A DNA stretch of 64,000 nucleotides from Spirodela intermedia. Taxonomy: Eukaryota > Streptophyta > Magnoliopsida > Alismatales > Araceae. The stretch is from assembly GCA_902729315.2 (NCBI GenBank), contig LR746271.1, positions 1,389,501 through 1,453,500 on the forward strand. Direction: 5' to 3'. Below are positions 1-11,109 of this stretch, piece after piece. The notes under the pieces were generated by a model, which did no database searches, was not told where the DNA came from, and saw only the letters and a list, made by a program, of their open reading frames with translations. The position numbers were made by a program, and so were the translations under genes. Position 1 is the stretch's first letter, and each line of letters opens with the position of its first letter.

Positions 1-497
1 AACCGAGCAGGACAATGGCGGAGCAGCGGTTTTGAGATCTGGATCACAATAATTCTTCGTCGCCGAATCGAGAATAGTTATCCTAATACCGTGTCCTGCA
101 GGTGCCTATCTCCACAACAAGCAGTAATTTACCTGCAACCTACAACAACAAGACGTGAAATCTCAACACGAAAAGTGGAATGATCCGCAGAAATCTCGAC
201 GCAAAGTTTCGTCGCGGCCGCCCTCGGTGCTCTTCGTGAATCTGAACGCCGTCGAACGGGAAAGGACGAGAGACGAACGGCTTTTACCAGGAAGCACAAT
301 TTTAAGTTGTTGGTTTGGGCGGACTACGGTCACTGGAGTGAGGATAGTCAAATGATCACCTTTACGACGAGGGGGGGAAAGGGTCGTCTCTACCTTTGAA
401 GGCCGTAGCCCGCCGCCGACGACACCAAGTTCCCGGAGCTACTCGTCCGTCATTTCTGTTCAATAAGGCGGCGGAGAGATCCCCCAGGCGTTCGGCC
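1..497. other. 5' flank of the ribosome recycling factor gene
   Basis: No gene is recognised here. Short open frames on both strands (for example 155-355) show no recognisable motif. The stretch is moderately GC-rich and ends at the ATG of the recycling factor gene, so it probably holds that gene's promoter and 5' UTR. No TATA box or other element could be assigned with confidence. Confidence 0.4.
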
Positions 498-2818
498 ATG
501 GCCACCTGTCTCCGGCGAGCTCTCACAGCGAGGAGTCTTCGGTTGCTCCGGGCCCCTCGCCAGTCCTGCGGCATCTCCTACCTGACCTACATCCCACCTC
601 GGAAAGAAGAGAAGAGAACTCCAATCCCCGCAGGGGGATCGCAAGGTCTCGATTGCGTGGGAGGGAGCTTTCTCTTGGGAAGCCCTAGGAGCTTCGCGAA
701 GGGGAGAAAATCGAGTAAGTTGAAGGATCACTGTGTTGTTGAACTCTTGACAGAATCTCACGCAGGAGCTCTTGATTCGCATTGGGTTATCTCGGATTTG
801 AGCGCTCTATCTGGAGAACGAGAGTAGTGTCTTCGCTTCATTGTCTTCTCAAGCATTTCGATGATTATAGATTTGCTTCAATGCAACCTCGGTGTGTGAC
901 CTCGGGGTGTCTTGGTAGGTGACTTGGCGTTTGGTGAAATGCCTGAAAGAGTCGCCGTAGAGCAAAACCTGCATCTGATTAGGCTTTGTTTTTCTGGAGA
1001 AAGTACTTGCTCAGTCCCATCAGTTGGCGGCTGATTTCTTCAATATCATGCTTGTGATTCAGATTGCGGTGCCGAGGAAATATGGTTCGGGACCTTCTTT
1101 TTAAGTATTTGGTCAGAATTTTCCTTTCTGAGGTAGCTGGATTTTATTTCCTTCAATGTGTTTTTAAACGCGATGACAATCTGCGCCGCTCTAAGATCAC
1201 TACTGGATTTGACTCTGAGTTCTTGGCTATGGACACTACAATGAATTTGTGATTCCTTGGTCAGAATCTATAGACTCGTATTCTCAACATCTTATCCTCG
1301 ATTCTCTTTTTCGGGTCTGCAGAAACAGCTCATTCTGACTGAATCGACCAATTCGAATGGAAATTTTCTTGATTCAGATAAAAAAAAAGCAACCAGCTGA
1401 TCCTGTGTCGCCCCCGAACCAGCCCTGAAATAGTCGAATCAGAATGTCTTGTTGGTTGAGTCTGGCTCCATTCAACGTGTCTGGCCGATCTAAGATCATT
1501 GATTATACATTCAGCGCTCTCTATATTGACTTTCAGCTCCCCGGCTTCCATATCTCTGTAGGGGATGAAGATGATGGAGACGCAGTTCAGGTTGTTCCAG
1601 ATGTTGGGCCTACAGTGAAATCCACAGCTAATTCACTGATGGATTCTGCCATTGTTGCTCTGTCCCGAGAACTGGCCAAACTAAGAACAGGAAGAGCATC
1701 CTCTGGTAAATTATCATATCTATGCTGAAAAATTCCTTTGCCAACCTCTTATAATTTCCTTATCAAGAAAATGGTTCCTGCTTAATATTTTTTGGCGAAT
1801 TGTTCAGGTATGCTGGACCACATCATGGTTGAATCAAACGGTGCAAAGATGCCCTTGAGTCGAGTTGCAGTCGTTTCCGTCTTGGACTCCAAGACTCTCT
1901 CAGTGACTCCATATAACCCTGATGTAAGCTGCAAGTGACAGTGAAGAAATTAGGGGGAATGATTATTGATTAATCATCTCTCCAAGAGTCATTGCATTTA
2001 TTGGATAAATTAAAATAAAATAAAATAAATCAGTCTAAAAGTTATTTCTTGTGCTTTGTATTTATTACAGGCATTGAAGACGCTGGAAAGTGCCATTGTA
2101 TCATCCCCACTGGGCCTAAATCCGACGGTGGATGGGCAAAGGCTGATCGTCGCCATACCACCGTGAGTATTTCCGTCACCATCTGTTTCAAAGCCCAAGT
2201 TTTCTCCATGTGGTCATAAATCATAGGTTCTGGCCATGGTGGAGAAATATCTTTGCCTTCTGAACAAAGTTCATGTTAATTACTTCCATAGTTTCATTTA
2301 TTGTGCCCTGATTATAGCAAGCTCATCTGTTTTCTCTCCTACGCACTGCAGATTAACAAAGGAGAATGTGCAGGTGAGACCATTCTCATCAAACTGCTCC
2401 TCTTCCTGTGGTCTAACTTCCATATTCCTCCTATTAATAATCACTGATTTAATCTGCAGGCTCTATGCAAGGTGGTCGCTAGATCCGCTGAAGATGTTAA
2501 GCAAAGTATACGAAGAGCCCGCCAAAAGGTACCAACATAAACTACCCTTTGTTATGAAGCCATTAATCAGTCTCTGAACCTTTTATATTCCTCAGGCATT
2601 GGATTCAATAAAGAAAGCTTCGTCAAGCATCCCCAAGGACGATGTAAAGAGACTTGAGAAGGAGGTATGGCGGGCAAATCTTCTGGGTCATCCCCGTTGT
2701 GGATCATTTGTTGCCCAACTCCGTTGACTTTTTGCAGATCGAGGAAATCACCAAGCGGTTCATCAAGTCGGCGGACGATCTGTGCAAGGCTAAGGAGAAG
2801 GAGATCACCAATGGCTGA
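498..2818 (+). CDS. RRF: Ribosome recycling factor, mitochondrial type (8 exons, 269 aa)
   Basis: Frees ribosomes from mRNA after termination, together with organellar EF-G. Exons fit GT-AG and keep frame: 498-714, 1562-1705, 1808-1923, 2071-2162, 2352-2373, 2460-2528, 2596-2664, 2738-2818 (810 nt with TGA). Residues 1-72, mostly exon 1, are Arg/Ser/Leu-rich with almost no acidic residues near the start (MATCLRRALTARSLRLL), which suggests a mitochondrial presequence. The RRF domain follows, with family landmarks LRTGRASSGMLDHI, SPLGLNPTVDGQ, LTKENVQA, SIRRARQKALDSIKKA, KDDVKRLEKE and a C-terminal KEKEIT. The start is the first ATG of exon 1 and gives the best targeting peptide. Exon 5 is a 22-nt micro-exon that automatic predictors can miss. 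The gene looks intact. Plastid targeting cannot be excluded from sequence alone. Confidence 0.9.
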
Positions 2819-2988
2819 GATTCCTCATCCTCATCCAGACTTCGGGAAAAGGATTATGAATATGCTCAGCTGGGTTTGGGAATCTCCGGATGCAAGTGAG
2901 AATGATCTGGGAAAGTTAATTTCTCTGTCCTATCCGGTTCTTCAAGAACCAATTTTGAGCTGGAAATTGTTTTTTCATTTTTTTTATG

Positions 2989-2993
<5 letters not shown>

Positions 2994-3032
<39 letters not shown>
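2994..3032. repeat. (GA)n microsatellite in the RRF 3' flank
   Basis: An uninterrupted GA dinucleotide run of about 39 bp lies about 175 bp after the recycling factor stop codon, probably in its 3' UTR or just beyond. Frames read through it encode only Arg-Glu or Leu-Ser runs and are not genes. Confidence 0.9.
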
Positions 3033-3033
<1 letters not shown>

Positions 3034-3221
3034 ATTGGGCCATATTTCCTGCATTGATCTGAGAGGACTGGGTGAATCAGTCGTGTAATGTTTTGTTTCT
3101 TAATCTCTAGGATTACAATATAATTATGACTGATAATTCGACTATTTATGACGAGCTAGAAATACGAAATATTAGATATGTCATGGAAATAAATGTATTA
3201 TCTTTCTGTTTTATTTGATGC

Positions 3222-3838
3222 GATGGGCTTGTTCTAAGCCTGCTCAAGACCCAGAGAAAAAGCTCTAGGGACCCAATGAAGCCCGAGGCCTCCTAAAACG
3301 GGCTTTCGGGGCGCCCCACTTCTGTGGAGCAACTTTATGGAAAGCCATAGGTAAATGAGGATCTTATTTATCTGTTTAACTGAACCTTTTGGTGCGTACG
3401 GGCCTAGGAAGCCTTGTGAAAAAAGCCCGAAAATAAGATGGAGAGCAGGCCCAACGAAGCCCGGGCCCAATGGGGATGGGCTTTCGGCTTGGCCCGTTGA
3501 GATGGCGGAGTTTTCCGGAATCGTTTTCCCCCAATCCAAACGTCAGTAGGACAATCTCAACAAGAAGCCTCTTCCTCGTCCCCCCCCCTCCTCGGAGACC
3601 TATTTTGTTACTGTCTTGCTGCCCAAGTTTCAGGGTGGGATTGTTTCTTCACTCCACCCCCGGTCACCTTAGGGAGTCTGCTGCTGCCTTGCCCGTCGGA
3701 CCGGAGGAAGTCGACGCCAGGTACTGATCAGGCGATTCGGCTGGTGAGTTCTCCCGCAATTCCTGACCTCGATCTGCCGAATCTCCCTCTTGTTTTTGTG
3801 GCTGATCTGGTTCTGTTTTATTTTATTAGGTTGGGAAA
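3222..3838 (+). promoter_or_regulatory. Probable promoter and 5' UTR of the proteasome beta-5 gene
   Basis: Several TGGGCY/RGCCCA motifs occur, for example TGGGCT near 3223, AGGCCCA near 3447, GGGCCCA near 3465 and TGGGCT near 3476. These match plant 'site II' elements bound by TCP factors, which are common in promoters of proteasome, ribosomal and other housekeeping genes. A possible 5'-UTR intron has donor GGTGAGTT at 3744 and acceptor TTATTAG ending at 3829, nine bases before the ATG. The motif calls are direct; their use is inferred. Confidence 0.45.
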
Positions 3839-6800
3839 ATGAAGCTCGACACGAGTGGTCTAAATTCCATTGTACCCTTCTCTGGGACAGACGATGGTCT
3901 TGAAGAGAACATCCATTTAGCCGTGTCATCCTTTCAGCTTCCCAGAACGACTGATGTGAGTCTAGATATCGTTTCTATGCTGTTTATCAACTCCACTTGT
4001 TTTTTCCGCTGCTATGCTTGTCTTTCCTCTTGAAAGTCTCGTGCAGTCGTAACCTGGGAATGACTGAAATATGGCGATATTCCGCTTTTTTGGTCAGTTT
4101 GATGGCTTTCAGAAGAAAGCTGTGGAGATGGTGAAGCCAGCCAAGGGAACGACAACTCTTGCCTTTATTTTCAAGGAGGGTGTTATAGTTTCTGCTGATT
4201 CTCGGGCAAGCATGGGAGGATATATCTGTAAGCATATAATTGACTATTTTTAATCGCTTTTCTTCATTGTCCGTTTTCTAATCCATCAGTGGAGCTTAAG
4301 TTGTGCGACTTGTAATTTATAACCTTTATCGGCCCCAAATGAGTTTTCATAAGTTTGCCATTTCTTTGTGTACTCATTGGTAGAGTGGATTTGTGTGAAG
4401 CAAGAGCCATCTCTATAGTTTACAGCGACCTCTTGTACTCGTTATTGGGTTTCTGGAGTGCCCATCATAGTTTCTTCTTGTAATTTTAGTAAAATGCTGT
4501 TGTGAAATCGCTTCTTATGAAGAAAGAGGGTCAATTATCATTTACCTAGGAAATCGCACTTTTTTCACTTAAAGGAAACTAAAAAGGTAATTAGGACTCC
4601 TATTGTGACCACTTCGTTTTAGAAGAAGGGTTGATGTAAACCAGACTCTGTCTATGCTGGCTCTCTGGAACAGATTCGGATATATTTCTCTGGAATGCTT
4701 GGGATATGGGTGGCAAGTATGCTTTTAGTATGACAAAAGAGGAATATCCACATGGTTGAGAAGGCCACCAAAAACCATCTAAACAATTAAGTGCGTTCTA
4801 GTCCAAGATGTTATAGAACGCATTAGGTTCCTCACCCCACTCACGAATGAGTAAAGTTCTTGTTACAAAACTTCTCTCCAGATAATATACAAGCACCAAT
4901 TCTCTTCTGGGTAGTTCAAATGGCTAAAAGTTGTGGTCTGTTGCTCGTTCCAAATGACACAAAGAGTAGCATGTAGGACATGCTACCAGACTGCTCTATT
5001 TATTGCCTTTGACTGACCATTGTTGGCGCTTGCCGCTCTATAAATCTTCCATTATCCTAGGGATCTGTCATCAAGTGTCTCGTAGGTATCAAAGAATATC
5101 CAAGGAATTAGTTACCCAATATTTACTCTCCTCTACACAAAAATTAATAAATTTTCATGGTGCAAAAATTTAGTGATTCGGATACATGTTGGCAGCCTCC
5201 TGTGAGAATTCTCTCACACTGAAATCTTCAGTTTCAAAGGAGAGGATGAGCTCATGCAGGAGGAGCATATTCTTTCTGAATTCTCGGTGTGAGATGAAAT
5301 AGCCTGGAGATTGAATGGTGATATAGGCCTTCTGCTCCTGCTTTCATGGGTTGAAACCACGAAGGTTTTGATCAGTCTTCGTCAATGAGCCTGACCGCCT
5401 ATTCCAATCCTCCTCCAATCTTGTCTTCCTTCACATTACCTCATGATTTCTGAGAGAATTTGAGTGGGAAACCATCTTGTCGCTTTCCTCATCTCAGCTT
5501 CAAAGAAACGGTCCATTGCCTCCTCTTGGGGTCTCATTCACTAGGTCTTCTGTCGTAGAGAATCCCTGACAGTCCTCTGATAAGAGGTTCGGGTAGAACA
5601 TCATTGAGTACTCTTTAATATCCTCTTCTTTCAAAAGGACCTGCTCCCCTTTCAGAGGACGTTTCTTGGAGTTTCTTCTCTGCCATGGTAGTATCATGTG
5701 CAAGAAAAACATACTTATCTCCACTATTTCAAGCACTTATCTCTTGAAACTTTGAAGCTAATAACTCCTTTCTTTCAAGAATTTCATTCCACTCTGCCAA
5801 TAAGAGCCTCTCATCTTCGTCTTTAATTGATCCAGTTTCTTCTAAAACATCGTCCCTGAATTTATTTATAATCTATCTTTTGTTTCCTTCCCTTGTATTG
5901 CCTTCGTTGGCCTTCATTGGGGCAGTTCCTGGCCTATCTATTGGCATTAACTTGGTCTCTTTGTCATTAGAAACAGCAAGGTTATCGAATGAACGGTTCC
6001 TGGTCTATCAAATTTTTATGTAAAGCATAAGAGAGTTATCTTCGTATGCTATCATCATCGTCATTTGCTCTCTTTTGTAATGTATGTAGATGACTAAAGG
6101 CTACACAGCCCAACTTTGTAGAACTTGTGCCCTTTTTCGATTGCGTGGTAATCTACAGTAAAACTTTTAAAAAATAATAGATGTTTTTAAACAAGTAACT
6201 GCTTCGGATGATCATTTGCAAGAAACCCTACTATTGACCTGACAAAATTTTCGGAAATTAGTAATCTTATGCGTACTTTCTTCTTTTAGTGTTTGTCTTT
6301 AGCTTATGTCCATATAGCCTTCCTTAGCTAAGAAACCACTCCTACCATATGTCATTTTCCGGTAACATAAAATTAATTTTGTGATCAATTCTTGGAATGT
6401 AAGCCCAGGATGTTATATTCATCTAACAAGCTAATTGGGCCCAACTCGCACTGGTCCAACAACATCCTACCCAATGTAGCCCAGCCCAATTATATCCTCT
6501 CTCTGGGCTATCAGTTATTGGCTCTTCCAGTTAAGTTGACTGTTTATGAGTATTTACATATAAAATATTGAATTATTCCTCGGACCGTCACGATGTGGGG
6601 AGGACCACGTGGTGACAGCTTAGAGTCTTAGTTCTCCGCTGCTGCCTTGTTCAAGCAGTCCATGGACAATACTACTACACCCTCCATAGGGCCTCCTCAC
6701 ATCCCAACACAGAAAAAAAAACCTATGACTCTCTGAGTCGGATCGTCCAACCTTATTGACTTTGATATTGATGCTTTTGAGTAACACAAGAGTCTTGAAG

Positions 6801-9475
6801 AGCTCCACCCCAATGCAGTACTGCACTTGCTGTGCAAGCCAGATAATGGTACCATTGTATAGAATTACTTCCGAGTGGAAGGTGTTAGAGTATCACTGGT
6901 CATGGCTCAAGAGGTTGGCTTGTGATCAGGGTGACAAGGAAGAGGAAGCCAATAAGTCCATGCTTTGTGTTGAAAACATAAACAAAGGGAGAATGTCCTC
7001 TGCCACAGAGGAAAGAGGGGAGGAACGGCGGACAACAGCCTCAAGATTCATCCACCTCTCTCGCCCATTATATAGGGAGAAGCCCTACACAACTTTCTCA
7101 AAATACCTTCAGTCTTTAACAGTATTTCTATATGACTTAGAACTTCCAACAGTTTTCATTCCATGACATTTGCTTCTGAATTGGATCATCCAACCTCAAC
7201 ATGTTCTACCTAGTGGATGTGGGTCAGCAGATCTCACTGGTTAAATGTTGGATGTGTAAGGAGGAAACGAGTTTTTGTTTCCTCATGTTTTGTGCAATAT
7301 ATTATAATTGTGGCATTTGGGAATGAGATAATTTATTATTGTCAGACATCGATCCACGTATAAGAGCCGATTCCATGATTGGCAGTTGGTTTGGGTTAGA
7401 TTGGTTCTTATTCATCTGTTATTAGAACCTTAGATTTTGATCTTTTCGTTATGTGCACTGCGCTTCAAATGTTTGTATGACATAACTACTCACGAGGGGA
7501 GCATGTCAATGGATTATCTCACATTGAAAATAATGGTTAAATACGTTTGTAGAAAGTTTCTCATTCACAATTGTTTTTGAGTTGTGAGGCCTGATTATTT
7601 CATACTTTTAAAATGGAGGTTTTAAAGTATGAATGATACAGCATAGTTCTTGTGCGTTTATTTTGGGAGTCTTACATGTGCTACTTTTGTCTTTGCTTAG
7701 TATAAAGAGAATGCATGTTTGATGCTTACCAAATGGTACCTGGCATGTATGGCACGCAGTCTTATGTGCAAGCAGCAGCAAAATAAGCGTTCAACCTTCA
7801 TAAGAATGTTGTGAATAAATAGGCATGCATACAATGCATGTCATGTTCGAAACCAGAATAAATTATATGCCACAACGTCAATTATATAAACATGCCGCAT
7901 CAGCCTATATTGCTTGCTAGTGATATTTTTATGTGCTTATACAATCATTTGAGAAACAACGGGAGATATCCCAATATTATAAATGGCGTACTTTAGCTTT
8001 ATTCCCGAAGTAGTGTTAGAAAACATACTAAGAACATTTTGATGTCAAAGTCGTGGCTCTTAAAGTCTGAGTAGCTGCCTGGATCAGCCTAAGTTGGTCA
8101 AATCTGACCTTGGGTAGCGTGGCCCGGAATTGGCTGATTCTATTGGCCAGGGGCAACTCTGAATATATTTGTAGCTCTGTTTGAATGGAGTTTAATTTTT
8201 GTAACAAACATTTGATGACGTGTAATTATTTTTTTAGTGACTGTATCTTGAGACTGCTGCTTATGACAGTTCTTTTTCCCATCTTTAGCTTCTCAATCTG
8301 TGAAGAAAATCATAGAGATCAATCCATACATGCTTGGGACAATGGCTGGAGGGGCCGCAGATTGCCAATTTTGGCACAGAAATCTGGGCATCAAGGTACA
8401 CTTCTTGTTAATTATCCTCTATGAGCTCACCTTTTTGCTAGTGTTCATTTAGTGAATGACAATTATTCACGTAAAGCTGATTCTGACCTCGAATAATGCA
8501 ACACGTTTCTAAGTTTCGTTATTTTTTGTTCCTCTATTCCTTTCAGTGTCGTCTGCATGAACTGGCAAACAAGCGCAGAATTTCGGTGACAGGTGCCTCA
8601 AAGCTGCTGGCCAATATTCTGTATTCCTACAGGGGAATGGGGCTTTCCATAGGAACTATGATTGCTGGATGGGATGAAACGGTATAATCGTTCAAGGGTC
8701 TTTAACTCATTTCACCTTCTTGCCTCTGTTTCTGACCATTTGATCATTTACACCACAACGTACAGGGCCCTGGTCTATACTACGTGGATGCCGAAGGAGG
8801 GAGGCTTAAAGGTAAAAGGTTTTCTGTTGGATCAGGATCACCGTACGCATATGGGGTGTTGGACAGTGGGTATGTCGCTAACTATCCTTTCCATTGATAT
8901 GATTATATGTATCAATATATGCATTCCATAAAACATTTATCTGCTTGAGCTAGGTACCGCTACGACATGACGATTGAAGAAGCTGCGGAATTGGCTCGAC
9001 GGGCCATCTATCATGCCACATTCCGAGATGGAGCTAGTGGTGGAGTTGCTAGCGGTAATGTTTCTTCATTCTCCATCCACTCTTCCTTGCCGAATAACGC
9101 AGACACCTAAACCACGTGATGATTTTATCTGCCGATGATTTATTTCCTTTGTGATGATTTCTAAATCTGTGTTGCAAAATCCTGAAGAAGTTCCCCTGCA
9201 AACTGAGGGAAACCCCTGATAAGTCCCGCATTACAAAAAAAGAGAAGATAATTCCTGTGGCTATAATATAATTATGCCGTATAGTTTTTAATTTGAAATT
9301 TAATTAATTTACATCATATCTGCTCCCTAAAATTCTTTGTTCTTCAGTTTATTACGTTGGGCCTGATGGATGGAAGAAGCTCTCTGGGGATGATGTCGGG
9401 GAGCTGCATTACAAGTACTATCCCGTCGTGCCAAGCCCAGTGGAGCAGGAAATGGTGGAGATTCCAGTCTCTTGA
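3839..9475 (+). CDS. PBE1: 20S proteasome subunit beta type-5, chymotrypsin-like (7 coding exons, 273 aa)
   Basis: Catalytic beta-5 subunit of the 20S core particle, a threonine protease of the ubiquitin-proteasome pathway in cytosol and nucleus. Coding exons 3839-3955, 4098-4227, 8289-8395, 8547-8681, 8766-8869, 8954-9054 and 9348-9475 all use GT-AG and total 822 nt. Residues 1-56 are a propeptide ending AKG; autocleavage exposes Thr57 as mature Thr1 (TTTLAF). Mature numbering then gives Asp17, Arg19 and Lys33 of the catalytic set, and Met45, the S1 residue typical of chymotrypsin-like beta-5. Later landmarks are [35 protein letters not shown] and [16 protein letters not shown]. Nothing is broken. 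Intron 2 (4228-8288) is about 4.06 kb and repeat-rich, and its distal part recurs downstream in the window. At least two truncated pseudogene copies lie at 16090-18045 and 36890-37591. Confidence 0.95.
5210..5890 (-). mobile_element. Decayed non-LTR (LINE-like) fragment inside beta-5 intron 2
   Basis: On the minus strand an interrupted reading frame includes GDK, then [20 protein letters not shown] and FYPNLLSED. This order (GDK..FH, RRN.I..L...G, IK......FY..L) resembles the segment before the reverse transcriptase domain of plant LINE-1 elements. Upstream of it is [21 protein letters not shown], compatible with the preceding coiled region. Stops and frameshifts are frequent, so it is a dead fragment. 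The family assignment is weak because no RT core is seen. Confidence 0.35.
5823..6190. repeat. Copy 1 of a 370-bp block shared with 14878-15260
   Basis: Base-for-base similarity is high, for example the stretches around 'catcgtccctgaatttattt' and 'ctattggcattaacttgg' occur in both. It lies in beta-5 intron 2. The second copy sits just before an LRR fragment at 15270. It could be part of the local segmental duplication, or two insertions of the same LINE-like element seen at 5210-5890. Confidence 0.7.
6620..8288. repeat. Distal beta-5 intron 2, the reference copy of a block repeated after CNL genes
   Basis: This intronic block recurs in whole or part at 16090-17460, 22630-23110, 32165-33233 and, in pieces, at 63625-64000. 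Anchors include 'gtagcacaagagc'-like sequence near 6780, 'ccaacctcaacatgttctac' at about 7190 and 'atggaggttttaaagtatga' at about 7613. It contains no supported gene. Its repeated position downstream of LRR sequences shows that it belongs to the unit that was tandemly duplicated with the CNL genes. Confidence 0.75.
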
Positions 9476-10306
9476 GAGGCTCTTGACCGCCTCTTATGGG
9501 CATGCTCTTCGCTTAGAAATCTGGCCGGCCTTTTAACTCTTTTCTAATTTCCTTGTTTGTGTACATTTGATACTTTGGATGATTTACATGCTTTGCTCGA
9601 GTACTTGATATCCATTTTAAAGAGTTTCACTTCCAAGTGACTACATGAGCCGCATAAAAATCCCTAAGCAGAGTGATTTTAATCCTCTCTTTGAAATTTA
9701 ATCGGTAAATAAGTGATTTATATTTTCATTGTTTCTTATTTTAGTCCTTTTTCATTGCTCAACCTGTTATGAAGGCACCAGCCTTCTTTGGATTTTTTAT
9801 TTTTTTTACTTGGGTTTTGAGAATTTGTCCATCAACTGTTATGAGAAATAAAAATAAAATCTTTGAATAGATGGCATCAGCTGAACATCAGGTTCCTCCT
9901 CCTTTCTCTGTCAGTGCAAAAGTCAATGGCTCATGGGCACAACATAGAGAGGCTAAGCCCTGAAGATCACGTTAGAATGGAAAATCTAAGATGGATAACA
10001 ACATCTCATGATTTCCAAAGTCGGGATTGGAGTCGACTTGCTTCCCTCTCCTCTGTTTTTCCGCATTGGATTGAGTAAAGCGTACAGGTGTATCTCCTCA
10101 GTCACTGCTGCGTGGAGCAACGCTCGCTCGGCATGTGGTTCATGCTCTACATCCCCTTTCACTCTTATTCTTAGTCACTATTTATGATGCCAAGAGAAAC
10201 AATCTATTATCTATACGAAATCTCATTTCCTAAGATTCAACACAAATTGGGCTTTTATACAACGTCATGGAAAATTTTTGATTTAATCTTGAACCATGAA
10301 GAATGC

Positions 10307-10366
<60 letters not shown>

Positions 10367-10429
10367 AGACACGCCGGCCCAGTTGTGAGGCTTTGGATTT
10401 CAGATCAATTGAGGGTATCTTTTTTTCAA
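9476..10429. other. Intergenic region after beta-5, with a long (GA)n run
   Basis: It holds the 3' UTR of the beta-5 gene and AT-rich DNA. A (GA)n microsatellite of about 54 bp lies at 10309-10362. Open frames at 9863-10078 (+) and 10230-10493 (-) have no recognisable motif, and the latter is built on the microsatellite, so neither is called as a gene. Confidence 0.6.
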
Positions 10430-11109
10430 TTTCGTGATTTTTTAAGTTTTTAGATACATTCCTTGAAATTATTGTGAAATAAAATACAGTCATAAGCTAA
10501 TCCTTATGATGACATATGACCATCACTTCATTCAGGTGAATTAGTTAATATTACCCAAAAAAATTGATTTCAGCCTTGGAGATTTAATAGAAATTGAAAA
10601 AATATATTAAAAACTTAAAGTCACTATCATGTCAACAATTGCCGACAGTCTTCAAGTATTAGCATTTGGTGGGGACAGCTAACCAGCTCTCTTGGCGAAA
10701 TTATTTTCTATTGGTTTCTTGCTATGGTCAAGATATGGTGGCGTTGAAAAGAAGTGTTTGACCTTGTTGACCGATTTCTTGGCACGTAGGGTGGTGACAA
10801 GATGTATCAACGATGACGGACTTCTCTCACTCACAGATTCTTCGAGTCAATTACTGGGTAAGAGAAATCGTGTTTTATCACATTTTTTGGGTTTATTTTC
10901 TACTTTGGCCTTAACTCGCCCTTTCGTTTTATTCCTGATAAACAAAACAAAACATCAAGCTATATTTTTTTTCTTATTGTTCTTTCGCTCTGACATTAAT
11001 AGCCCGGTCGACGAAGATATTATCCCTCGAGCATAGGAACATAGGTGAGAATGCCTGATCGGATAAGCATTTCCAAATCTGGCTGAGAGGAGGCGAAACG
11101 CGGAGAGGG
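10430..11109 (+). promoter_or_regulatory. CNL promoter block, copy 1, with paired W-boxes
   Basis: This block upstream of the first CNL is repeated, with small changes, at 18045-18300 plus 19255-19803 and at 27940-28260 plus 28600-29076, always ahead of a CNL start. It contains two TTGACC W-box motifs at 10758-10763 and 10767-10772, only 3 bp apart. W-boxes are the known binding site of WRKY factors, which control many defence genes. Conservation between paralogues includes the W-boxes and a stretch around 'ggggacagctaaccagctct'. Regulation by WRKY factors is inferred. Confidence 0.55.

Noticed and set aside
155-355. Open frame on the + strand with an overlapping minus-strand frame
   Set aside because: No family motif, and it overlaps an equally long antisense frame; it probably lies in the RRF promoter region.
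10230-10493. Minus-strand frame with a long Ser-Leu run
   Set aside because: It arises from the (GA)n microsatellite.
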